Below, piece after piece: positions 54,690 to 64,000 of a stretch of 64,000 nt of DNA; position 1 is the first letter of the stretch; every line of letters begins with the position of its first letter. Position numbers and translations under genes: made by a program. This stretch comes from Macrocystis pyrifera. Lineage: Eukaryota > Sar > Phaeophyceae > Laminariales > Laminariaceae. The stretch covers positions 15,090,085 through 15,154,084 of the forward strand of contig JASSKH010000010.1 in the NCBI GenBank assembly GCA_031763025.1, read 5' to 3'. The notes under the pieces are model-generated. The model was not told where the DNA came from. It did no database searches and was given only the letters and a program-made list of their open reading frames with translations.

Positions 54690-55600
54690 CGCCTTCATAC
54701 ACCGAAGCCTCTCCTACTGACAGCGTCACCCTCGCTGCTAATGGACCGCTCTCCAGTGCCGGGTCCGTTCCTTCCGCTGTTGCCCCCGCCGCCGTCGGAG
54801 AAGGAGGCAGCGCGTTCCCTGGCTCAAACACGTTTGTGGACCCTAGGGTCCCCGCCTCCGTCGGAAAAGGAGGCAGCGCCTCCCCTGCTTCCAGCGCGTT
54901 TCGGACCCCTAGGGTCCACCTCGTCAACCGGTCTTCCCATGTGGAGTCGAGGCCCACCAGAAACTCTTGGACATGGGGTAGGATGTAGATCCTCCGATTC
55001 TGGAGCCGGAGCACGATGTCCTGCGGTCGGATACCATACGCGGCGAAAACCTCACGGTAGTGACCGGCTGCCGCTCGCCATCCCCTTGGTCGGGGGAAGT
55101 CGAGGTAGGCTCCCTGGGGCAGGCCGAGAGCATCGCTGAACAGGGTGCACAACAGGAACGAAGAGGTTGGACTTCCCCCATGGGTCCTCACCATCTCTTC
55201 CCAGGTATTGTGGGAACCAGTCGTGACGTAACTGGCCGGCTCCAGGCGGGGGCCGTCCTCCTCCAAGAGTTCTGCGAACTGCAAGGCTCCTGCTACCGCA
55301 GACCACCTTCCCCCTAACCGTGGCCTTGGAAGGTCCTCAGCCAGCTCCGCTGGATGGAGCGGCCGGTTTCTTGCCGGCCATTCAGAGCGACACGACACGC
55401 AGCGCATGGCTGTGGGTCTGCTTGCCCTCTCGTAGGGCATTCCGCACGATCCAGCATGCAGTGGGCATGCACTTGCTCTCCATTGGAGCGCGGAAAAGAT
55501 GCCCATAAAGAATCTACCGCCAAATCTCCAGTAGATTCCTCTAGAGCCCGCCCGCAGTACGTGCAGGGAGAGGCACCCCTGTTCCCCACATTCTGACGCC
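54690..55600 (-). pseudogene. RLE LINE 2: zinc module and domain X, repeat 2
   Basis: In one frame the zinc part reads CTYCGRALEESTG ... HAHCMLDRAECPTRG ... PQPCAACR; the following domain continues in the adjacent frame from about 55440. Domain X (about 200 residues) contains LEPASYVTTG, GGSPTSSFLLCTLFSDALGL, PQGAYLDFPRPRGW, FAAYGIRPQDIVLRLQNRRI, PHVQEFLVGLDS and RLTRWTLGVRNALEAG. I do not recognise the domain. It matches repeat 1 upstream at well over half of positions by eye. Confidence 0.6.
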
Positions 55601-55614
55601 TTTCTACTTCACTC

Positions 55615-56441
55615 CTAGTGTCTACCTCCCTGCCCACCCGGTCCCATCTGTAACTGGTCACTCTCCGGCACCCTGTCCGTTCTCTCCGACGTGGTTGCCA
55701 CCGCCGCCAAAAAGGGAGGAAGCGCGTCACCCGTCTCCAACGCGCGTTGAACCCCGAGGGTCCACCTCGCTAAGCGTTCTTCACATTCGGCGTCAAGGCC
55801 TACCAGACACTCTTGGACATGTGGTCCGATGTAAAGTCTTTGATTTGGAAGTCGGAGCAGGACGTCCTGCGGTTGAATGGCATATGCCGCGAACATAGTA
55901 CGGTAATGGCCGACCGCCACTTCCCATCCCCTCGGTCGGGGGAAATCGAGGTATGCACCTTGAGGCATGTCTAGCGCATCGCAAAACAGGGAGCACAGCA
56001 AGAACGAGGAGGTCGGGCTCGCACCATGGGCACGTAACATGAGCTCAAACATGCCGAAAGCGCCAGTTGTGACGTAGCTGGCTGGCTCCGGTTCGGGGTT
56101 GCCCCGCTGAACGCGGGCGGCGAACTGCAGGGCGCCCCTCACCGCCACCCACCTTCCACCGTGCTCATTCATGGGCAGCCCTCTGGCTAGCTCTGCCGGA
56201 TGGGGAGGTCGGCTTCCTCCCGGCCACGCCGAACGACACGTAACGCAGGGCTTAGGGTCTGTATGCCCTCTCGCGAGGTGTTCCGCGCGGTCCAGCATGC
56301 AGCGGGAGTGCACAAAGCCTCCGTGGGCGCACGGAACGGGTACGCGAACGCAGTTGTCTCTGACTCCCCAACAGAGCCATCGAAAGGCCAACCGCAATAA
56401 GTGCACCATAAATCGTCGGACTCCTCTAACCCCCCTTGCAC
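55615..56441 (-). pseudogene. RLE LINE 2: zinc module and domain X, repeat 1
   Basis: The zinc part is split over two frames: CTYCGWPFDGSVGES, then HSRCMLDRAEHLARGHTDP with KPCVTCRSAW. Domain X follows: EPASYVTTGAFGMFEL, GASPTSSFLLCSLFCDALDM, PQGAYLDFPRPRGWEV, MFAAYAIQPQDVLLRLPNQR, PHVQECLVGLDAE and RLARWTLGVQRALETG. The duplicate pair suggests an internal duplication of a 270-residue unit in the element's N-terminal protein. Confidence 0.6.
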
Positions 56442-56575
56442 GCCCTGATTCCCTTCAACCTGGCTCGCGGCCTCCTCGACACCGGATTCCAGTGATCTCT
56501 ACAGTGTTTCCAACTGTCTCTGTTGGTGCGCACCCTCTGCGGTAGTGCGGTCGTACCTCAAGTGAAGCCTGGGCA

Positions 56576-57445
56576 CTATTGCCGTGAGCCGGAACGTTCT
56601 ACGAAGTGGCACTCCTGTCCCTCCTGGGATAGCCACCCCAAACCGATCGCCTCCCCTACGGTCTGCCCTCTCCACGCTTTCTGTGGCACATCTCCTGTGA
56701 ACGAGCCAGCCACCAAAAGCAAACCGCTGGTCATCCTCCATGTGCCTGTTACAGGCCCCACACGGCGCTTGCGCCTGCGGCTGGGGGGTTGTGCCACGCC
56801 ATTCTCCTTGTATGTCCTCCTCGCCTCGCTCTGTGGCGCTCCTTGATAAATCCACCGTTTCTGGAGTAATTTGGACCCTTCTGATGAGGCGGAGCTCGGC
56901 AGCGGTGACCCTGTCTCTGTGGCGCTTTCTTCTGCCGTGTCCACCGATCTGCCGAGAGCTCGTATCTGTTGGAGGAGGAGGTGTAGATCCACCTCTGGAT
57001 GCTCCTCGTGCAGGGCTGGATTTGGGCACGTGACTTGGTGTACCCCATCGAAAGTCCTGGCTCGGGGAAATGCGTCTTTGCAGACTCCTAGAGCACAACG
57101 GCGGTGTACCCCGCACAAACAAGACACTTGTACGCAGGCCGTCGCCTCAACCAGACCGCGACAAATGCTGCATATCACTCGCCGCCTCCTCTCACCTCCT
57201 GTGGTCCCTGTTGGTGCTTCCGCTCCTCCGTTAGCCGGAATCTCTTGCTGTGCGATCGTTAGCGCCTCTACCATAACTTCATTGCTGTGTTGACGTAGCG
57301 CCATCCTGTCGGCCTCGTTGATCGTTACGGTCGCTCTGCACGCCAGGCACCTTAGGTTGGCCCCCGCCCTGACTCTGAGTGCGGCGTAGCATGGAAGATG
57401 CAGTCGATGGGGGCAGCTCCCTAAACATACAATCGGGGCGGCCAA
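56576..57445 (-). pseudogene. RLE LINE 2: RING finger pair in the N-terminal protein
   Basis: A 289-codon frame. First module, residues about 5-40: CLGSCPHRLHLPCYAALR ... LRCLACRA (C3H-type RING end). Second, residues about 85-150: VICSICRGLVEATACVQVSC, LCGVHRRCALGVCKDAF ... CPNPAL. About residues 225-250 and in the overlapping frame: CGACNRHMEDDQRFAFGG with HRRCATESVERADR, a third zinc module. RING-type fingers are common in ubiquitin ligases; here they may instead bind nucleic acid or host proteins. Confidence 0.6.
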
Positions 57446-57454
57446 GGTCTCGTA

Positions 57455-58226
57455 TCAGACACTACAGTCCTCCGTGACTTCCTCCCGGAGATGATCTTCT
57501 ACGGGCGACGGCGAAGGTGTCCGTAGCGGCGACGGGGGCGATTCGGATGTCGGCGCGAGTGCCAAACTACTTCCTTCCAGCATCCGTGTGGACGTCGGCC
57601 GTGACGGCCTTGGTAGCGCCGATTGTGTCGTCCTGACCGCTACCTGCGATGGTGCTTCGACCACAAGGACCATACCCGGTGTCAAAAGTGGTTCCGCTGT
57701 CGAAGGGAGGCCAGCTGTCGGTAGCACTGGTGACGATGGCTGCGACGGCGACGGTGACGGGCTTGGCGATGACGCTTGGGGTGGCCTGGTGGACGGAGAG
57801 GTATCTGGCGACGGTAGCAGTGCCGTCGAGGGGGTCGATACGGGCACCGATATGGTTGGAGGAGGCTGTATCGACGGTTGAGATTGCCCCCTTGATGGAG
57901 GATGTAGTGGGCGCGACACGAGCACCGTTGGTTGCGCTGTCGGCGGCGTAGTAGACCACGGTGATTGTTGCTGCTGCGGTGGCGGTAGCTGCGCAGGCCC
58001 TGGTGTCTGGGGTGGTACTTCTCCCGATACCGGTAAACCTTCTATGACGAGTATTCTTGACCCCCCAAGGGAAAGTGGGGTCGTCAGGGGTGGCCCCGAT
58101 TCCGTTGTCGGCAACTGTAATGAACCAGGCGTATCTAGGGATTCTTCCGGCAACGACGGAAGTACTGGCTGCAAAGACGTTGCCAACGGCGCCATCCGCG
58201 TCATTGTTGACTACTTGTACCAGCAT
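57455..58226 (-). pseudogene. RLE LINE 2: Pro/Ser/Thr-rich N-terminal segment
   Basis: Two overlapping minus-strand frames. The 249-codon one (58204-57455) is rich in Pro, Ser and Thr (for example PPTISVPVSTPSTALLPSPD) and contains no domain I know. It may be a disordered N-terminus or untranslated leader of the LINE. Upstream, 58227-58435 is GAGGTGAAGGTGCAA-rich simple sequence. Confidence 0.4.
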
Positions 58227-58435
58227 ACGATATCACATCAAGTACACTCAAGAAGAGCATACGTTGAAGGTGCAATGTGATGAGGTGGCAAGTGAGGTGA
58301 AGGTGCAAGGTGACGAGGTGATATAAGAGGAGGTGAAGGTGCAAAGAGAGAGCGATGGCACCAGGGAGCAGTAGCAGCCGCAACGGCAACAGCAGCTCCA
58401 GCAGACACGCAGGACCACAAGAAGAACATAATAAA

Positions 58436-58512
58436 CACAAGGCGCTTCGCTCAGGTAGGAAAGGTGCATCAAATTATGCGAAGCGGACAGAGGTCCATGA
58501 GTGAATAAAGTT
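58436..58512 (+). mobile_element. Helitron-like fragment, copy I
   Basis: CAAGGCGCTTCGCTCAGG (hairpin deleted), then AAATTATGCGAAGCGGACAG and AGGTCCATGAGTGAATA: the first ~75 bp of the family in plus orientation, then it stops. Confidence 0.6.
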
Positions 58513-58529
58513 TTTTGTCCTGACATTTG

Positions 58530-61500
58530 TAGTTTTTACAAAATTATGAAATACGTCAGCTGTGAGTTCTATCGATTAATAAGCAGTTGGTACTCAACTT
58601 TGCAAGCTGCGCAATAATAAGTCTCGTATATATCCAATTTTTACTGAATTGCACAAGTGTTATAATAAGGCGAACGCGCGTATTCTACATGTATATTTTA
58701 TTTTTATTTTTATTAGGCTTGCTATCCGACAATGTGCAGCATGAGCTTCACCGTTGATCAATCAAAACATCCCTGAAAGAAGCAATGCCCGGATACAAGG
58801 GAAACCTATGCACAAGGTCTATCTATCTGCTATGGCTACTTCCTTTATGCTTTATCTACGATACTCTATGTGTTGTCTTTACTCCTTCCTACATCTTACT
58901 ATGTGCTCGCTACTTTCTATTCGTAAATCCTAAGCCGCATCCAAGCTCTATCCCCACGCCATCGGTGTGGGTCTGTCATCTCCCCCCCCTCTGCCCCTTC
59001 TCGATTCCTGTCGACTCCTAAGCTGGAGTCTAAATCGCGATACCCTCTTCGAAATGGCAACCTGTGTAGTCACCGAGACGGTTTGGAGTAGGCGTTCCTT
59101 CACCAGTCCTTTCCTTCCCATCGACCCACCATCCCTCCCCCCCACGACACTAGCTGCCAGCTGGTCGATGAACTTACTGCCCTTTACCCCTAGACGCCCG
59201 AAGCTTTCCACTGCTAAAGTGGCAAGTTTGTGACTCCGTTCGTCAAAGGACACATGTCCCGGACGAGCGTAGTGTTGGCGCTTGCGCGCCTCGAAGGTAG
59301 AGGCAGCTGATCCACATCGTGATCGGCACTGCCTCATCGCAGGTGTATCTGCGCTTGGGGGTCAGCATGGGTGAGTGTCCAGCAGGATGGACTTCTCCTT
59401 GTACTCCCTACTAGGAGCATCCCGTAGATCTCCTCTCCTGACGACAATGTTCATCCGCAGGTTTCGGTCTGCAGTGAACGGTTCGCCGCTTTCCACTTAG
59501 TGTGGAATTCCCAGCCGTTTCAAAGTACGGGACATCGCGTGGACGAGCGGTTGGTGTTGGTTTTCTTGTGCCCCTGCTCTGGGACAGATGCGCGCGTGGC
59601 GAGTGTCCACGTCGACTGCATCGCAGCAGGGGCACCTCACTGCCACGTGTTCCTCTATCCAAATGAACCGCATTCCCATGCCCACAAACTCTTCTGCGGG
59701 TATGACCCGGAGTGAGTCCGTTGGTCTCGCCCGAAGGCATGCCGTGGCTCCTCCCCCCTGTAGGCTCCTATAGCGAGCCTTGGCGAGGGCTTTGGTTTCG
59801 GTTCCCCCCATTGGGTCGCTCGGTCCCGGGGGGCGTGCTGTCTCCGGGAGCTCCTCCAGCGAGGCAGCGTGGACTGCGTACCGACGTTGGTTTACCAGCT
59901 TGCCCAATTTCTGTTGGACTTTGCGTAAGTTCGTGGATATGGCGTCGTGTGCAGCCAGCATGTCGGCCTCTGGAGGTCTTGGGGCCAGGTCCCCCTCTGC
60001 GCCTAGACCCCATTCTAACCAAAATTCGGGGACGATGCCCGCCATCGCTTCCTGTGACACCCCCCATGTATCTCTAATCTCCCGCAGGCTGTCTCTCAGC
60101 TAAGCAATGATGCTCAATTCTGGGAGCCCCCTCTTCACCTTATCGCCTAACGGGCCTGTGAGGTCTGCTAGGACCTCCGGCAAGGTCCCCACCCTGCTTC
60201 CGATGGATGCCGACATTCTCCTTGCTTCTGTCAACGGCAGCCCCAACCCTCGCGCTCCTGTAGAAAGGCGTGCTGTGGCTTGCTGGTAAGGTTTGAGAGT
60301 CAGCCGACTATCTGGGCACCCCTCCTGGACAAACGGTTGTGCCTCCGCTGCTCCCGGTAGTTCGAAGATTTTCTCGCACGCCCACTGCGCTCCATTGTCT
60401 GCTCTTTTGCATGATTCGAGGGAAAACCCCGGGCCCAGAGCCCTTTCGAGGTAACTCGTCCGTTGCCCGAGAGATTCGACGGTGATGAGGGCCGCCGCTT
60501 GTTTGTCGGGCATGTTAGCGAGGCAGCGCGCAAGATGGTCCGCGCCCCCATCCCTCACTACCTCCATTGCTCGCCCCCGCACGTATTCTTCCATGCCGAT
60601 CGGGACACCCACCACATCACCCCTCCATCGTCTGCGATGCGGACCTCAACGTTTTCAAGGAGCGGAATCTCCTCCATCGTCGGGGCGTGCCCTTTTGGTG
60701 GTAGTGCCATTGTTTTGGCGGCGTTGACCACAATGCCGATGTCATCTAGCTGTCGTCGGAGGAAGGCGAATGCTCTAATCGTGTTGGCCGTGATCCCTGT
60801 AAGGCCGAGAGAGACATTGTCCATGTACGCGAAGGCTTCCACTCCTTCTCTCTCGAATTCCTGCCAGAATCGCTTCAGCCCCGGTCGCAACGCCATGCAG
60901 AACATTGCTGGTCCTATGGGGTCCCCTTGCTGGACACCGCTGGAGCAAGCGATCGTCCTGGTCTCTCCTGAGTCCGTCCGGAAAAAACACGTCTGCTGGT
61001 CTTGTGCCGCAACACTTGGCCACTAAAGGCGTGAGCGCTGGCACGCATTTTGCCACCTCTTCTAGCTCCGCCGTCCTTTTCACGGTGTTGAAGGTGTTGC
61101 AGCAGTCCGTGAGAACAAGCCAGTTGTCCGTCTCGTGTAGCATCCTAGCCCTCAATCCCACATGCTCCACTCCCTCGGGTACGGCGACCCCAGACTGCCT
61201 CACCTCTCGGTTACCTCCTCCAACCGCGGTCGCCACTGTCGCATAGCCCCTGCGGTGATGAGCCTCCTCCATGTCTTACCCACGCAAACCGGTCGGCACT
61301 TTTCCCCCAACGCAGTGAGGCTCGACTGCAGGAAGAAGAGCTGCCAGAACTCTGGCGGGAACGCGTCCGGCTCGTCAACGATTTTCCGCCAGAAGACTGT
61401 CATACCACTTCCGAACTCCTCTCTGCCGATATCGGTTTAAATGATGGATTGTAGATGAGCAAATCGTTGGTCGTCGTTTCCGGGGCCTGAGAGGGCGCTC

Positions 61501-62110
61501 CGGGGGTTGATGACGTCGAAGAGCACCTCGGAGGCGTACTCATCGTCAGGGTGCCACGGGGGGGCGCTTCCGTCTTCCACCTCGGTGGCGCTCGCCAGCA
61601 CTGCGGCCGCCGCCGCCGCGGACACGGCGGCGTGGTCTTCGAGAGGGAACTTGGCCACCAATGTATTCCACGTTTCCTCGTTCCCCGCTGATCGTGGTTC
61701 TGTCAGACGGGTGAAGGTTGCGTGCTGCCACTTTGACCCCTCCCGCGTGGCGACACGCCGACGACGCTCGTTCGAGTTTCGCCTCTTCTGAAGCTTCCTG
61801 GGCTGTATCTCGTTGTCTCAAGCCCTCTCTCCTGGTGTACGCTATCAGCCATGGGAGCAGGAGCACTATGTCCCCGCTCTCCACCAGCGCAAACCTCTGT
61901 CGCCTCTTTATCCGGCCGTCCGGTGAGTGGAGCAGGGCGGGCATGTAATTCCTTGTCAAGGATATAGGCCAGTGGCTCCCCTGGATGCTGCCCGGGTCAA
62001 CAGGACAATTAAAATAATCATTCTGCGCACTGATACCATATAACCCGAACAAGGGAGAATGATTTGACGTTGCAACATGTCGAAACCTTTTCATTTTACA
62101 AGTATTGATT
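58530..62110. repeat. Dispersed repeat R1, copy split by RLE LINE 3
   Basis: The left part, 58530-58693, has AAATACGTCAGCTGTGAGT ... GCGAACGCGCGTATTCTACA. The right part, 61942-62110, resumes with CATGTAATTCCTTGTCAAGG and CCCCTGGATGCTGCCC. The order matches the intact copy at 18.73-19.15 kb exactly. CATGTA is present at both junctions as the target duplication of the LINE. A further fragment lies at 62510-62600. Confidence 0.7.
58694..61941 (-). mobile_element. RLE-type LINE copy 3, diverged, 5'-truncated, with target duplication
   Basis: Insertion into repeat R1 is exact: CATGTA at 58688-58693 and 61942-61947. The 3' end is GATAGCAAGCC followed by a (TAAAAA)-type tail. It carries the pre-RT segment, RT pieces (PDAFPPEFWQLFFLQSSLTA, VCVGKTWRRLITAGAMRQW, LTDCCNTFNTVKR, FAYMDNVSLGLTG), post-RT linker (KQAAALITVESLGQR), knuckle (CPCCDAVDVDTRHARIC) and endonuclease tail (SFDERSHKLATLAVESFGRL). 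Motif C reads YMDN instead of YLDD. Frame changes and a TAA before the endonuclease show it is dead. It is a distinct subfamily from copies 1 and 2, judging by amino-acid divergence. Confidence 0.8.
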
Positions 62111-62709
62111 GAGTGTTGTTGAGTTTTGTATGGTATGGTTCTAAATGTGAGTAATTCTTTCGGGGATGAGCTGCTGCTATTTATTGCTGCTGCTTTGATG
62201 CCTAGCTTTTATTTGATATGGCTCGAGGTGGCACCTAATCAGGCATCGGTGTTCCCGAAACTATAGAGGATTTCCTATACTCTACAAGTTATGCGGATTG
62301 TGAAGGTAAGCATATTAAAAAAATTGTGTACATCATTACTTAGTTATTACTGGTATTAGGTCGTTTTATGTGTGACAGTGTGTGTTTTTCTAACCTGTTG
62401 ACGTTAGGTATAGTGTGATGGTATTACATACCAGTAAGGAGGGACGAAGGAACTGGCACAATTTATCGCATACCTCCAATCAATGTCTGTCAGGTTTCCT
62501 GTCCTGTCTATTTTTAAAAATTATGAAATACGTCAGCTGTGAGCTCGACTGATTATCAAGTAGTTGATACTCAACTTTGCAAGCTGCTTACCTATCTATA
62601 AAATAATCATTGATTTAGGTACGAGTTACTGAGATCTATGATTCGGTTTATATTTTAAACTTGCATTTAATATTGAATTTGTCTTACTGCAGTAGTGTAT
62701 ACATACCTT
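62111..62709. other. No gene seen; short R1 fragment at 62510-62600
   Basis: AT-rich sequence. The only recognisable item is GAAATACGTCAGCTGTGAG with GATTATCAAGTAGTTGATAC and CTTTGCAAGCTGC, one R1 unit. Confidence 0.45.
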
Positions 62710-62714
62710 TGTAT

Positions 62715-62962
62715 GTAGTTGCAAATTGGCGGATTGATAGTGCCAAGAGTCCCGCCGGCATGCTTGAGGAGAAAACAGCTCGGACGCCACATACGCTTCG
62801 CGTCGCGGGCGGTTTTCCGCTACGCTCGCTCACATGTCGTACGTACGTACATACCCCAGGTAGGGTGCTTATTTTCTTCTTTTGATATGCTCTATGTCTG
62901 TACTCTTATGTACGAAAGATAAGGCACAGCACGGCACAGCAGCACCGCCAAAACAAAGAAAA
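62715..62962 (+). mobile_element. Helitron-like internal fragment, copy J
   Basis: Matches copy A from GTTGCAAATTGGCGGATTGA through CATACGCTTCGCGTCGCGGG, CGTACGTACATACCCCAGGT and AAGATAAGGCACAGCACGGC. It lacks both termini and is cut at 62962 by a LINE fragment. Confidence 0.6.
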
Positions 62963-63035
62963 AAGAACGCCTGTTCCAGATCATCTCGGTGACCACCCCA
63001 GACACCGGTGGCGGTAGCTGCGCGCGCGGAGGATA
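62963..63035. repeat. Scrambled RLE LINE scraps
   Basis: 62966-62997 matches the endonuclease region (AACGCCTGTTCCAGATCATC, then TCGGTGACCAC). It is followed by CCACCCCAGACACC and GGTGGCGGTAGCTGCGC, which match two sides of about 57978-58015 of LINE 2 in opposite orientations. This looks like a chimeric repair or reverse-transcription junction. Confidence 0.4.
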
Positions 63036-63049
63036 GAAGGGTGAGCGGT

Positions 63050-63860
63050 GTACTCTCCCACCCCCCTCTGTTGACAAACGGGGCAGTTCCTGCACCTCAC
63101 AATGCTCGTCGTTCAGCCGAACGCTTCGCCCAGCCGGAGATTTTAAACGGGTTCACACCTGCGGGAACTCAGCAGGCTTACCGGGCTTTGTCCTCCAGCA
63201 ACAGTGCTTGTATTAGGGTAGGGTCTCCTTCCTAGATGACATCGGACACGGTACCGAGATTTGGCGACTCTAGTGTTGGCTCTCAGATGCCCGTCGCGGA
63301 GCGATTAGTTTCGACAGGAGGGGTCTTTTGAGGGCGGATGCGTCTGCGAGGAGCCAGCAGGGGTGCCGGGCGCCCCTCACCAGTAGTGGTGCTGGTAGAA
63401 GGGGAATACATTGTCCCCCCATACCAACGGGTGCAGTACCGGGCTCTCGGGACTCAAATCGTGGTTGTCAAAATGCTCAACGTGCAGTAAGCAGGGCCTT
63501 CCGGACGGGATGCTTGGGGGGGCCCACACCTACGGGGAGTCAACAGGGGTACCCGGCGCTTCTCACAGGCGGTTATGCTCAGAGTGAGGTAACGTTTCCT
63601 TGCCCTCTACCGCCAGGTGCAGCACTGACCTCCAGGCATTCGAGTGCAACGTCTCAAGATGCTCGTCGAGCAGTCGGGAGCCTCGTCCGAAGGGATCCCT
63701 TGGGGGGACCAACGTTTGCGAGTAGTCAGCGGCGGTGCCGGGCAGCGCCTGGCGGTGGCAGAGCTCATAGTGGAGTAGGGCCTGGACCTCCCCCCTCGCT
63801 GCCGTCGGGCGCGACAGCGGGTTCACGGGACTCAAGAACGCCCCCCCTAACCCTCCCCCA
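63050..63860 (+). repeat. Tandem repeat, unit about 185 bp, 4-5 copies
   Basis: Units share a GGTGCAGYACCGGGCTC-like phrase near 63081, 63431, 63617 and 63806, then GGGACTC or AATGCTCGTCG words, a GGCTTGGGGGGACC stretch and CAGCAGGGGTGCCGGGC. Spacing is about 175-190 bases. A 186-codon plus-strand frame (63328-63888) runs through three units (SQQGCRAPL, SQQGYPALL, SQRRCRAAP). It may be the array of a LINE 5' region or a satellite; the element continues off the right edge. Confidence 0.55.
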
Positions 63861-64000
63861 GAGAGAAACATGTGAGAGACGTCGTTAGGAAAGCAGCGAT
63901 CCCATGGAAGTTGACTCTATTCAGAGGAATATACCTCGAGAGGGTAATCCACCATGTAGGGACATAGCTAGCATGGGGACAAGAGGGGGTCACCGCCACC
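63861..64000. other. Right window edge, no feature identified
   Basis: Contains GAGAGAAACATGTGAGAGAC and GAATATACCTCGAGAGGG, with no recognisable domain. Confidence 0.3.

Larger units (their letters stand above)
46733..58226 (-). mobile_element. RLE-type LINE copy 2, longest copy, split near its 3' end by an LTR element
   Basis: Non-LTR retrotransposon read on the minus strand. Parts in order: Pro/Ser/Thr-rich start (58204-57455); RING pair (57445-56576); zinc module plus domain X, repeat 1 (about 56440-55615) and repeat 2 (about 55600-54690); linker repeats (54730-54290); zinc module (54142-53660); RT (53219-52218); helical linker (52163-51470); CCHC knuckle and endonuclease (51443-50588); then 3' UTR (47187-46733). 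The gap 47188-50587 is an LTR element. Without it the LINE is about 8.1 kb. The 3' UTR segment with CTTGCCTTCCGAC, TAGCGTAGATGCCG and CTCTGCCAGTCGTTT is present twice in tandem (46735-46912 and 46913-47075). The 5' limit is uncertain; 58227-58435 may be 5' UTR. Frameshifts and a few TAA codons break the reading frame. Confidence 0.8.

Noticed and set aside
57567-58226. 219-codon second frame and plus-strand frames over the LINE 2 start
   Set aside because: They overlap the Pro/Ser/Thr-rich frame; repetitive GC-rich codons keep several frames open and no domain is visible.

Overview
This is nuclear DNA of a photosynthetic eukaryote, most likely an ochrophyte (a stramenopile with a secondary red plastid, for example a brown alga or relative). 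Two intron-containing host genes support this. One is a TerC-family membrane protein whose N-terminus reads as a signal peptide cleaved just before a phenylalanine (AVTG/FRLP), like the ASAFAP plastid-targeting motif of that group. The other is a G-protein-coupled-receptor-kinase-like protein. Introns are GT-AG. Roughly 80 percent of the window is repetitive.

Layout. 0-0.2 kb: a possible exon running off the left edge. 0.2-0.7 kb: degenerate tandem repeats. 1.28-6.25 kb: an LTR-retroelement fossil with a Copia-like gag remnant and a 32-bp minisatellite; one LTR is split by a 1.18-kb Helitron-like element. 6.8-7.5 kb: a 5'-truncated LINE. 8.04-9.62 kb: a foldback element with three ~200-bp units per arm. 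9.6-10.5 kb: SINE relics. 10.5-18.45 kb: a nest in which a hAT-type non-autonomous element full of GGGTC pentamers contains an RLE-type LINE and a short LTR element. 18.7-19.15 kb: a dispersed repeat (R1). 19.50-27.16 kb (+): the ten-exon GRK gene. 27.20-36.91 kb (-): the four-exon TERC gene, tail to tail with GRK across 39 bp. Its first intron is 6.9 kb and holds at least six mobile elements. 38-42.8 kb: satellites and microsatellites. 43.0-46.7 kb: four Helitron-like copies, one carrying a tRNA-Ser-derived SINE. 46.7-58.2 kb (-): the longest RLE LINE, split near its 3' end by a 3.4-kb LTR element that holds a telomere-like array. 58.7-61.9 kb (-): a third, diverged RLE LINE inserted into an R1 copy. 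62.5-64 kb: repeat fragments and a ~185-bp tandem array.

The most novel system is the RLE LINE family. Ahead of the reverse transcriptase it encodes about five RING-like zinc modules and a tandemly duplicated ~200-residue domain that I do not recognise. At the other end are a CCHC knuckle and a PD-(D/E)XK-like endonuclease. Also notable are the Helitron-like family (about ten copies, 9-bp 3' hairpin, A/T insertion), a GRK ending in the farnesylation-type box CNVS, and a one-base homopolymer frameshift in TERC exon 3. All boundaries, alignments and motif counts were read by eye; no searches were run.
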